A DNA stretch of 32,579 bases from an uncultured Bacteroidales bacterium. Its GTDB lineage: Bacteria > Bacteroidota > Bacteroidia > Bacteroidales > P3. The stretch covers positions 1 through 32,579 of the forward strand of contig CAMWIS010000003.1 in the NCBI GenBank assembly GCA_947174375.1, given 5' to 3'. The notes beneath the pieces were generated by a model. That model was not told the DNA's origin. It saw only the letters and a list, made by a program, of their open reading frames with translations, and ran no database searches. This document shows, one piece after another, positions 10,401-17,048 of the stretch. The stretch's first letter is position 1, and each line of letters opens with the position of its first letter. Both the position numbers and the translations under genes were made by a program.

Positions 10401-13366
10401 ACTACCGTCTGCGTATGGTCGTATGCCGCGTCCGTATTGTTGAAACCATCCAGTTGTGCAAGCTGTCCCGGCGTGGTTATGTCCACTTCGCCCATCAAGT
10501 CACAGCAAGTCATTGACTTGAGGATGGCGGCATAACTCTCGGACATTCCCTTTATAAAGCCTTCGGAATACCGGTTAGCCATATATTCCACATGGAGTAC
10601 GAGTTTCCCCTCCTTGATGAAAACCTGGAAATCGAGAGGCATCCCCGTGGCGTTCCCGCCGAGGGCGATTTCTTCCGCCATACCGCCGAGCAGACTTTCC
10701 TTTGCAAGGTAATCGCCTTGATAGGCAAACAAGATATCGCTGTTTATCCCGCTGGATGCCGCCAACTCCGCAAATGAGTATATATCATTCTGCATCGCCC
10801 CCAATATTTGATCCTGCATCTCTTTCAGATATTGGGTCGTACCGGTATCGGACGTCCACTTGCAATATACCGGCAACGTCTTCACCATCATGTCGATGGT
10901 GCGCTCCTCCTTTGAACCGGTTCGGCCGTTGTATATCGTGGCGAAAAGGGCCTCGTTGGCATTGACGAACGTTCCCAACAGTTTCCCGAAAGCGGCCGTG
11001 TTCAATACGTTGGCCGATATGCCGGTCTTTTCGCAGAACCGGTTCATGGCTTCGACACTCAAATCCAATGGATGATCCCATGAGGCGAACGCCACTTCAT
11101 CCGCATGTCTGTCCCGAACCGGCAGACTGTCGATTTCAAGACCGCCGAAAATCCTTTCATACCATGCTTTTGACTCGTTGTAAACCTCGGTTTTCCTGAC
11201 TTCCGCTTCTTCCAAGGCGACATCAAAACCCGTCCATTCTTCCGATACGATTTCCTCATCTCGATATGCGCCATTGAGGTCTTCAAGGAAGATCAGCATC
11301 GAAGTACCGTCATAGATAATATGATGGAAATCCATAAAAAGATAATGACGCTCCTCTGTTTCGAAAATCCGGATTCTGAAGAGCGGATCTTCCGTTAGCC
11401 TGAACGGTTGAATCAGTTCGGGTACCAGTCTGTCGAACGCTTCTTGTGACAGTTTCTCAATCGTCTGTCTATAAGCATAATCCTGAGGAACCATCATCGG
11501 ATTGCCATCGGCGTCTTCCTTTATCCTAAGTTTGACAAACGGATGCGCCTCGATGACTTTTTCCAGCGCTTTTGCAAGCTTGGCCGGATCAATGGACTTG
11601 TCGAGTTTAAAAAGCTGGGGGATATTGTAAACGGCCTTGCCCTGAGCGGCCATGCATTCGGCGAATATGCCCGATTGCGTACGGCTCAAAGGAACGGGCG
11701 TCTTGGCATCATGTTTCGTTGCGCTTGAAGCATCCTTCCGGAGGGCGGCCGCCAGATTTTTCGGCGTCCTTGCTTTATAGATAAGTTTAGAGGTGAGTTC
11801 CAGACTCTTGCACAATTGTTGCAATTTCATCACCTTGATACTGTCTCCGCCAAGGAGGAAGAAATCATCGTCGATGCCCACCTTTTCCAAATTAAAAACG
11901 CGGGCGAAAGCATCGCACAAGGCCTGCTCCGTGGCATTTCGGGGCGCGACGTAAGACACCTGCCATTCTTCGGCGGAGGGGGCCTCCAAAATCTTCCGGT
12001 TCACTTTCCCGTTGGGCAACAAGGGGAAAGCCTCCATCCTGACGAGATAAAGCGGCACCATATATGACGGGAGCCGCTTTAGTAAATCTTCCCTCAGTTT
12101 TTCCGAAGTCAAATCCGATTCGGAAGACGGGATATAATAGCCACAGATGAACTGGCTGCCGTTGTCAGCATCGAAACCTTTCACGATGGCATCTTTTACA
12201 CCGGCATTCTTTTTCATGGCGGACTCCACTTCGCCCGGCTCGACGCGCTGGCCGTTGATTTTGAGCATCCAATCCTTACGGTTGACGTATTGAATGGCAC
12301 CGTCGGGAAGGACTTTCATGATATCGCCGGTATGTAGCCACCCGTTTTCATACAGCTTGGCCGTTTTATCGGGATCCTTATAATATTCCTTGGCGAAATG
12401 CCCTTTCGCGATTAATTCCCCTTCCTCGCCTTGCGCCACTTCGTTGCCTTCGTTATCGACAATCTTAAACTCAAAACCGGATTCACGGTCGGGATAGCCA
12501 ATCGGCGTGGCGTCATAAGGACGGTCCACCTTAAACGGCGTTATACCGCCCACCATTTCGCTCATACCGAAGATATTGTAGAGCGTGTAACCGTCGCGGC
12601 TCGACTGGCCGGAAACCTTCTCGCTACCTGTATATACCACTTTGAGGGAGTCGGAATGATTACGGAAATTCCGGAGCATGGAAGGGCTGATGAAGGTGTG
12701 GGTAATCCCGTTTTCCGCAACATAATCCGCCATCTTCACAACGTCAAACCGCACCTCGTCGTCATAGAGATGGAGCTGACCGCCTCCCTTCAACACCTTG
12801 AAGTTTATCGTCACCCCCGCGATGAAATAGAGCGGTGCGGTGGCGCCCCATTTCTGCGTCGGATCTACCGGCGCCTTGATGCAATACTCGTTTCCGAAGA
12901 GAAGGCTCTCGAACGTATGGAGGATACCTTTGGGTTCTCCGGTCGAGCCACTGGTGTAAATCAGAAGGGCGTTCCTATCCAAACCACACGCTTCGTCACC
13001 GAGATACCTTCCCTCCGTGGCGGATAATTTCCGGAATAAATCTTCATCCAGCACGACGGAGGCGTCACTATGCCTTCTAATGTATGCAATCCGTTCCGGA
13101 GGATAGGATGTGCCCATAGGAACCGGTGCATGCCCCGCCATCCAAATGGCCATCATCGATGCGATGTATTCCAACGAAACCGGCATAAGGATCGGAATAA
13201 ACGAATTGTCGGGCAAATCCATTTCATCGAGTGAATAGGCCACCCGGCTCACCAAATCATATAACTCGCTATAAGTCGTTTTCCGGCCGTGCTTGTCCAC
13301 TATGGCAATCTCGTCGCCATACTTCCGGCAACTATCCCAAAATGCTTGAAGGAATTGGTTGGTCAT
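4445..13366 (-). CDS. Trimodular nonribosomal peptide synthetase with terminal reductase, A-T-C-A-T-C-A-T-R
   Basis: A 2973-residue assembly line. Approximate domains: A1 1-465, T1 475-545 (Ser509 in LLGGDS), C1 556-965 (HHIIYDG, 681-687), A2 985-1470, T2 1480-1555 (Ser1516 in YGLTS, a variant of LGGDS), C2 1577-1985 (HHLVFDG, 1700-1706), A3 2005-2490, T3 2497-2570 (Ser2534 in LGGTS) and R 2608-2973. R has the NADPH loop TGPTGYLG (2616-2623) and the Tyr2770-x3-Lys2774 pair, so the chain should leave as an aldehyde or alcohol. Both C domains keep the catalytic histidine motif. A1 lacks the Asp that binds the alpha-amino group (Phe181 there), whereas A2 (Asp1179) and A3 (Asp2197) have it. Aligned pocket residues are D-A-M-F-C-G-A-I-L-K for A2 and D-M-K-T-M-G-T-V-S-K for A3; I do not recognise either code. 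There is no epimerase or thioesterase. The gene starts 11 bases after the MATE fusion gene. Confidence 0.95.
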   Translation of the reverse strand: MTNQFLQAFWDSCRKYGDEIAIVDKHGRKTTYSELYDLVSRVAYSLDEMDLPDNSFIPILMPVSLEYIASMMAIWMAGHAPVPMGTSYPPERIAYIRRHSDASVVLDEDLFRKLSATEGRYLGDEACGLDRNALLIYTSGSTGEPKGILHTFESLLFGNEYCIKAPVDPTQKWGATAPLYFIAGVTINFKVLKGGGQLHLYDDEVRFDVVKMADYVAENGITHTFISPSMLRNFRNHSDSLKVVYTGSEKVSGQSSRDGYTLYNIFGMSEMVGGITPFKVDRPYDATPIGYPDRESGFEFKIVDNEGNEVAQGEEGELIAKGHFAKEYYKDPDKTAKLYENGWLHTGDIMKVLPDGAIQYVNRKDWMLKINGQRVEPGEVESAMKKNAGVKDAIVKGFDADNGSQFICGYYIPSSESDLTSEKLREDLLKRLPSYMVPLYLVRMEAFPLLPNGKVNRKILEAPSAEEWQVSYVAPRNATEQALCDAFARVFNLEKVGIDDDFFLLGGDSIKVMKLQQLCKSLELTSKLIYKARTPKNLAAALRKDASSATKHDAKTPVPLSRTQSGIFAECMAAQGKAVYNIPQLFKLDKSIDPAKLAKALEKVIEAHPFVKLRIKEDADGNPMMVPQDYAYRQTIEKLSQEAFDRLVPELIQPFRLTEDPLFRIRIFETEERHYLFMDFHHIIYDGTSMLIFLEDLNGAYRDEEIVSEEWTGFDVALEEAEVRKTEVYNESKAWYERIFGGLEIDSLPVRDRHADEVAFASWDHPLDLSVEAMNRFCEKTGISANVLNTAAFGKLLGTFVNANEALFATIYNGRTGSKEERTIDMMVKTLPVYCKWTSDTGTTQYLKEMQDQILGAMQNDIYSFAELAASSGINSDILFAYQGDYLAKESLLGGMAEEIALGGNATGMPLDFQVFIKEGKLVLHVEYMANRYSEGFIKGMSESYAAILKSMTCCDLMGEVDITTPGQLAQLDGFNNTDAAYDHTQTVVSLFESAAQAYPDNIAVIYEDRKYTYRQAARITDNVAAEIESRGLGEGDVVSILIPRSEWMVLASVGTSKTGCAYQPLDHTYPKDRLNFMVKDSGAKLLITTEELRGYLDEYNGDVLFISEIEKSERKRAVRHSVKPSSLFTLLYTSGSTGVPKGVKLDHANLVCFIDWYVRYFDLRPGDCVGAYASYGFDANMMDMYPTICRGAAVCIVPEDIRLDMERLNAYLMANKVSHLFMTTQVGRQFASDIEETSLRYLCMGGEKLISFPVPSSYKTYNAYGPTEGTILSSIYQLQKDETDIPIGKILDNIKGYIVNDEGKRVPVGAVGELWIAGPHVAEGYLNRPEKTAEVFIRNPFAGGDYGKAYRTGDMVRYRADGNIDFVGRSDGQVKIRGFRIELSEVETVIREFEGIRNATVVAFDHPSGGKYIAAYVVSDNPVDINALNDFIRDRKPPYMVPAVTMQIERIPLNQNQKVNKRALPEPEFKVETDEAETHRPLNILEKEICSIAEKTLGTDGLGIASPFTHYGLTSILSIKFASQLYKRFGVEIPSKHLLNGGSVETVENLILGQLLSGAKAGDTGAKAEGKDVKSSPLSFPQTGVYFECMKRPADVTYNIPAMFRFSKAIASEKLAGAVKDVVSAHPTLASCFKNTEAGVMQVLMDGHVPEVKVSQMTQEQLDTYKNSFVKPFRLSNGPLYRMEVVETPDDICLLADFHHLVFDGTSLDIFLRQLQQVLAGEKLSPESYTYFQYVADEKEFEKSETYEANGQYYARLLADLENVSEIPNDLKGKETDGKLRTAASHFNADRVDEFARKLGVTQAAVMLASTFYTVSRYVNDANVYLSTISSGRSDVRTGETFGMFVNTLPLAVKVEDESIEAFIKRSAGIFNGVLDHEKYPFARISADYGYRPEIVYEYQLGVIGGNGFPQLKGMESLEQDMAKFKVSVHIELADGKPAVVVYYNDALYSRSLMEGFARSIVIVTDKMLSNASGKINAVNLIDEAREKELEKFRTVEVAAPKFHYFQEAVEYFARKTPDRKALIACDGEYTYREFDATANRIANNLIGLGVRPRSKVALLLPRTAKVILSMYGVMKAGSAYIPCDPEYPVERIQHILNDSGAAYVITTKDRLKDFANAIDVETLLEGNPERPALEITPNDLAYLIYTSGSTGKPKGVMLRHESIANYLLDHPANTHIHALATTANTLLSITTISFDMSLKEIGAALNNGLTLVFADEEQTTNPITLSRLFKETKADAFNTTPSRMLQFMELPAFAEAIGQCKVIMCGGEKYADGLLDKLRAAAPEARIFNTYGPTEITVSSNCKDMTQTNRVSVGKPLLNVTEFVVDRDGNELPARIVGELYIGGLGVASGYNNLPEMTAERFIDYKGMHVYKSGDYARWTEDGDVEILGRTDNQIKLRGLRIELGEVEAALAAVEGIGNVVVKIVGIKGEDHLAAYFTANRKIDISELKAELGKNLTKYMVPTAYLQLDKFPLTPNGKTDVKALPAPEVALSGEYEAPANETERNIAGIFGKILKLDKVGANDSFYELGGTSLVTTRVIIETDKLGYRVAYGDVFANPTPRKLANFILGISDDAVEKDEVTDYDYSAINALLKQNTLEAFRLGEPLGLGKVLLTGPTGYLGIHILKQLIDSDAAQIYCLIRAKDAKSAEERLKTLLFYYFENTFDGLFGNRLQVIPGDVTSEIDTAVKVDTLINCAAIVKHFAEGTEIEDVNVGGAEHCIEYCLATGARMIQVSTASTRGLSVNGIPARDMIFNEESLYMGQYLGNKYIHSKFLAERAVLEAVASKGLVAKIMRVGNLAPRSTDGEFQVNFQTNSFMGRLKVYNMLGCCPYESRDLTVEFSPINEVAKAIVLLSCTPKECVVFHPYNNHNILFGDVLRELKYIGEGVEFVELGNFSKALDEAKEDPAKAKQLSSLLAYQNMAKGRKSSDVLRQNVYTMQVLYRLGFSWSVTSWDYIDRFLTAIEGLGFFDA

Positions 13367-13377
13367 ATTGCGTAGAA

Positions 13378-15147
13378 TTAATTATTTCTTGAAAAACTGA
13401 GCATCACCATATTTTGGTCATACATGTATTTATAGTTGACATGGTCGTATAGGGCGTTGACCATCTTCAAACCTATCTTCCCGTTTGGATTGTCGGAGAC
13501 TATTTTTCTGTCCCCGCCGGTCATCACGGGATTGAACGGACGCCCGTCATCCTTGAGCAAGACCTGCACGTCCCGTTCCGTCACGCTTATATGCAGGTCG
13601 AAATAATGCTTCTCGCGCCTCTTTTCAACCGCATATTTTACGATATTCCGCATCAGTTCCTCACAATCAAGCCTGACCCTGTATGCGGTCATGGCGTCAA
13701 TCCCCAGCCTCCCGAGAAAGTCCTTGATTTCCTTATCCGCGTCCGTCACGCTTTCGGGGGTCATTTTTACGGATAAGACAAGTACATCATCGTTTTCCTC
13801 CCGGGGAATGAGGGTGATGAACCTATATCCTTCCTCCCGGCTTTGGATGACACCGGTATAAAGAACCAGGCCCGACAACAGGGCGACCGAGGAAGCCGCA
13901 AATCCCCACCACATCACATCCGCGCTTATGAATGTGAACCCCCAGACAAATCCGACCATAAGCAGCAATTGCGCGATGCTTAAAAAGAGACTCAGCCGCG
14001 TCCTGCCTAAAATCTGATATGTGGATCTCAATATGGCGACAACGGCATAAGGGATAAGCATAAGAGAAAAAGCCCTCAACGCATATGGCAGCATACGTAC
14101 GGGATTGTCCGGTCTGTTGCCGAATAATTCTCCGAAAAACCGGGGACATATCAATATCACCAACGTTATCGCCGCCAACGCGCCCACTGTATATAATAAA
14201 CTTTTCCTATTTAGGATGGCAAGTCCCTCCATATCCCTTTCCCCTGCCAAAACCCCGCCAATGGAAAAGATGCTGGAGCCGATGCCGGTCAAAACCATCT
14301 GCATGATCATGAAAAGTTGCAGGCATACCGCCCAGCAGTATATACCATCGGCACCTTGCGCGGAGAGCACAATATAATTGATTAACAATATACTGCCACC
14401 AAGCAGCAATGTATTGATGCTCATGGGGAGGCCCTGGGCCACACTTTGCCGCACATAAAGCATCATCTTGCCCCAATCCGCATGCCACTTCAAGGAATTA
14501 TGAGGTTTCCTGAAATGTCTGAGACAGATGGTGATGGCTAGAATATAATTCAATCCCGTAGCCCATGCCGAACCGGCGATCCCCATCCCGAGCCACTTGA
14601 TAAAAACGATGTCAAGAATAAGGTTGAGGCAACTTCCCGCTATCACCGCCCCCATCACTATTCTTGGATTTCCATCGGTCTTGACGAAATTTTCAATCAC
14701 GCCCCCCAACATCATGAAAGGCACGGATACGCACATCACTTTCAGATAGCTGAGCGCCAAAAGATAGATTTGTTCATTGCCGCCGGTAACCGCCCCTGCG
14801 ATTTCCGAGCTGAATATAAAGGTAACTATCGCCAAAGCCACCCCGCTTCCGACGGAACCGAGAACCGCAGCGGTAAAAACGCCATTGGCGGTATCGTCAT
14901 CCCTTCTCCCGATGGCCTTGGCCGCCACTATACTCGCGCCTATCCCGAATAAAATCATCAGGCAACTGAACACCGTCAATACCGGCGTCATCAGGTTGAT
15001 GGCGGAAATGGCATCCGGTCCAATAAGATGGCTTACCACGATGGCATCGGTGGTTGTGGCAAGCTGAGCGGAAACGGCCGCCAATATGGAGCCCCACATA
15101 AAATGCTTCAAAGCCTGAGTCACCAGATATGGATTGCGATTTTCCAT
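13378..15147 (-). CDS. MATE-family multidrug/metabolite exporter fused to a C-terminal RsbW-like HATPase domain
   Basis: A 589-residue protein. Residues 1 to about 435 are a polytopic MATE transporter with a typical start (FMWGSILAAVSAQLATTTDA, 16-35) and about 12 membrane segments. MATE proteins export organic compounds in exchange for Na+ or H+. Ordinary MATE proteins end near 450 residues; here about 140 more follow. That tail looks like an anti-sigma-factor-kinase ATPase domain: N-box LDCEELMRNIVKYA (493-506), ATP-lid motif DDGRPFNP (533-540) and GKIGLKMV (556-563). The topology places the tail in the cytoplasm. It is the first gene of the lower-GC cluster, 30 bases after the O-antigen ligase-like gene and 11 bases before the synthetase, so export of the synthetase product is the likely job (inference). 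The tail may be the docking site for the cluster's STAS protein. The HATPase assignment rests on motif order and spacing. Confidence 0.88.
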   Translation of the reverse strand: MENRNPYLVTQALKHFMWGSILAAVSAQLATTTDAIVVSHLIGPDAISAINLMTPVLTVFSCLMILFGIGASIVAAKAIGRRDDDTANGVFTAAVLGSVGSGVALAIVTFIFSSEIAGAVTGGNEQIYLLALSYLKVMCVSVPFMMLGGVIENFVKTDGNPRIVMGAVIAGSCLNLILDIVFIKWLGMGIAGSAWATGLNYILAITICLRHFRKPHNSLKWHADWGKMMLYVRQSVAQGLPMSINTLLLGGSILLINYIVLSAQGADGIYCWAVCLQLFMIMQMVLTGIGSSIFSIGGVLAGERDMEGLAILNRKSLLYTVGALAAITLVILICPRFFGELFGNRPDNPVRMLPYALRAFSLMLIPYAVVAILRSTYQILGRTRLSLFLSIAQLLLMVGFVWGFTFISADVMWWGFAASSVALLSGLVLYTGVIQSREEGYRFITLIPREENDDVLVLSVKMTPESVTDADKEIKDFLGRLGIDAMTAYRVRLDCEELMRNIVKYAVEKRREKHYFDLHISVTERDVQVLLKDDGRPFNPVMTGGDRKIVSDNPNGKIGLKMVNALYDHVNYKYMYDQNMVMLSFSRNN

Positions 15148-15177
15148 GATGCGTTATGCCGTCATATCCACAGATTG

Positions 15178-16578
15178 TCAATTATTTTGTCGGCCTTGCA
15201 GCCCCCGCGTGTACGCCCCCTGCACCAAAGCCAGCATCAGGAAAACGGAGAAGCGGCCACTGTCCAAATAGAGGAAATTGTTGAACAGGCCCTGCGTGAA
15301 ATAGGCGGCCAAGCCTAACAGGAGCGACAGAATCCAAGCGCGCTGGCGGCGGGCTTCCGCCCCGTCGCCGGCCACCCCACGCCCCGCCGCGCGGTAGGCC
15401 TTGACGCCGGCCGTAAACCCGAACACGACGATGCACAGGAACAACAGCCCGCCCGGGATGCCGGTCTCGCAGACCGCCGAGACATATTCGCTATGGGCGT
15501 TGCCTCTGTCGCCCGCAAACGTACTCTCTTCCGTCAAGTCCTCTTCCCGCTGGTAGGGGCCATAGACAAACGGATAGACGTCTTTGCCGCAGCCGAACCA
15601 CGGATAGTCGGCCGTCAGGCGGGCGGCGCACTTCCACCGGTTGACGCGCTCCATGCTCGAAGCGTCCTGCCGGAACCGCACGAGCGAGAGCATATGCTCG
15701 CCCCAAGCCTCCGACTTGCGGGCCTGTTGCGCCTGCCCCTGCCGCACGGCCCACACGCCGCCCGCCATGACGGCCACGAGCGCCACGGCCAAGGTCATAA
15801 TCCGCCGGCGGCGCGGCCACCGCCACACGTACAGCACGGCCACAATAGCCAAGGGCACCAAGAGCGTGGCCGTCGCCGCCCGCGCATGGCTAACCCACAG
15901 GCTCCACAGGAACACCGCCACGAGGACGGCCGCCCCCGCCCGTTGCCACGGCCGCGCCGCATGGCGCACGAAATACAGGGCGGGAAACAGCCACAGCGTC
16001 ACCATCGCGCCCCAATGCGTGTGGTCGGACAGAAACGGCTGAGTCACACGGAAAATCTTATCGTAAGGCACGGGCTCGCCGAAGTAATAACGCCCCAAGG
16101 CCACGAGCGAGAAAAGCCCCAGCCCCGAGAGCGCCGCCCAAGCCACGCGCCGCCCGAAACCGCCGTCGCCCGTTTCGCATTCCATCTTATAGGCGGCGTA
16201 AAAGGCCGGCACCACACAGGCCGTATAGGCGAACGAGGCCTTGAACGCCACCTGCGGGCATGGCGAAAAAAAGACGCCTATCCACATCCATAGTAGATAG
16301 GCGCCTATCCACCAGCGTAACTCACAGGGCCAAAAGCCGTTCGGGCGCATGAGTCCCAAATCGGCCCTAAACCGCCGCTGTCCCCACAGTACGAACAGGA
16401 ACAGCAGGCACAACAGCCCCGACAGGAGTTCCGCCGGCAGACGTATGTATCCGAAACCACCCAACGGCAGCTCCACGCTCAGGAAACTGAAAAAAGCCGT
16501 GAGGCAGAGCAATAGGTCGATATGGAATACCGAACGGCTGTAAGCCGTCCCTATCCGCGGGTCTTTAAATCGTACCAC
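15178..16578 (-). CDS. O-antigen ligase / polymerase family membrane protein (Wzy_C type)
   Basis: A polytopic inner-membrane protein of about 466 residues, of the family that joins or polymerises surface polysaccharides. Many hydrophobic segments run from residue 20 to 455. The large outer loop carries the family pattern NRWKCAARLTADYPWFGCG (about 314-332) and AHSEYVSAVCETGIPG (about 362-377), plus an Arg in SHARAATA (231-238). No ATG is near the N-terminus. I chose the GTG at 16578; a TTG at 16581 is the alternative, and both lie inside the last codons of atpK, so translation is probably coupled to the V-ATPase operon. Its base composition matches the V-ATPase genes, not the low-GC cluster that follows. 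Whether it acts on lipopolysaccharide, capsule or a glycoprotein glycan cannot be told; no other glycan genes are present. Confidence 0.85.
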   Translation of the reverse strand: MVRFKDPRIGTAYSRSVFHIDLLLCLTAFFSFLSVELPLGGFGYIRLPAELLSGLLCLLFLFVLWGQRRFRADLGLMRPNGFWPCELRWWIGAYLLWMWIGVFFSPCPQVAFKASFAYTACVVPAFYAAYKMECETGDGGFGRRVAWAALSGLGLFSLVALGRYYFGEPVPYDKIFRVTQPFLSDHTHWGAMVTLWLFPALYFVRHAARPWQRAGAAVLVAVFLWSLWVSHARAATATLLVPLAIVAVLYVWRWPRRRRIMTLAVALVAVMAGGVWAVRQGQAQQARKSEAWGEHMLSLVRFRQDASSMERVNRWKCAARLTADYPWFGCGKDVYPFVYGPYQREEDLTEESTFAGDRGNAHSEYVSAVCETGIPGGLLFLCIVVFGFTAGVKAYRAAGRGVAGDGAEARRQRAWILSLLLGLAAYFTQGLFNNFLYLDSGRFSVFLMLALVQGAYTRGLQGRQNN

Positions 16579-17011
16579 CAATCAGAATCACGGTCAACAG
16601 CGCGATAATGGCGTACAATTCCGGGAATACGGCCAAGATCATCGTGCTGGCGAACAGGTTGTGACCGCCGCCGATGCCATGGATACCGTCCACGCAAATC
16701 CGCGCCTGACGCAAGGCCGAGAAAAAGCCCACGATGCCCAAGGCCAAACCGCCGGCGAAGACCGCCGAAGCCGCCAGCCACGAAATCTCAGGCGTAATCT
16801 TCGTGTAAATCAAGAAGAAGCCCACGAAGCCGTACAGACCCTGCGTAGAAGGCAAGGCACTCAAGGCCGTACACGAACCCAAAACCGACGGGTTCTTCTT
16901 CAACGCGCCCAGCGTGGCGCTACCGCACATAGACAAACCATAGGCGCTGCCGATACCGGTCAGACCTACCATGAGGGCGATGCCCAAATAAGCTAAAACA
17001 ACAGCTTCCAT
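16565..17011 (-). CDS. atpK: V-type ATPase membrane rotor subunit K (NtpK, proteolipid)
   Basis: The rotor-ring subunit that carries ions across the membrane. It has 148 residues in four membrane helices arranged as two hairpins, close to the usual 155. The first hairpin has ALPSTQGLYGF (52-62), the second has Gln102 and the ion-carrying Glu131 in AVFPELYAI (127-135). Set against Enterococcus hirae NtpK, the sodium ligands Leu61, Thr64, Gln65, Gln110 and Glu139 line up with Leu53, Thr56, Gln57, Gln102 and Glu131 at a constant offset of eight, suggesting a sodium-coupled enzyme (inference). It is the last V-ATPase gene, 37 AT-rich bases after atpI, and its stop overlaps the next gene. Confidence 0.95.
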   Translation of the reverse strand: MEAVVLAYLGIALMVGLTGIGSAYGLSMCGSATLGALKKNPSVLGSCTALSALPSTQGLYGFVGFFLIYTKITPEISWLAASAVFAGGLALGIVGFFSALRQARICVDGIHGIGGGHNLFASTMILAVFPELYAIIALLTVILIGGTI

Positions 17012-17048
17012 TTCAATTTTTATTTAAGTGTTTCTAATTTAAGGTTTT

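Noticed and set aside
15148..15190. TTGACA followed by a CATAAC-like box on the minus strand before the MATE fusion gene
   Set aside because: This resembles an E. coli sigma-70 promoter, but Bacteroidota use a different consensus and no TAnnTTTG element is present here. I see no supported promoter for the cluster.
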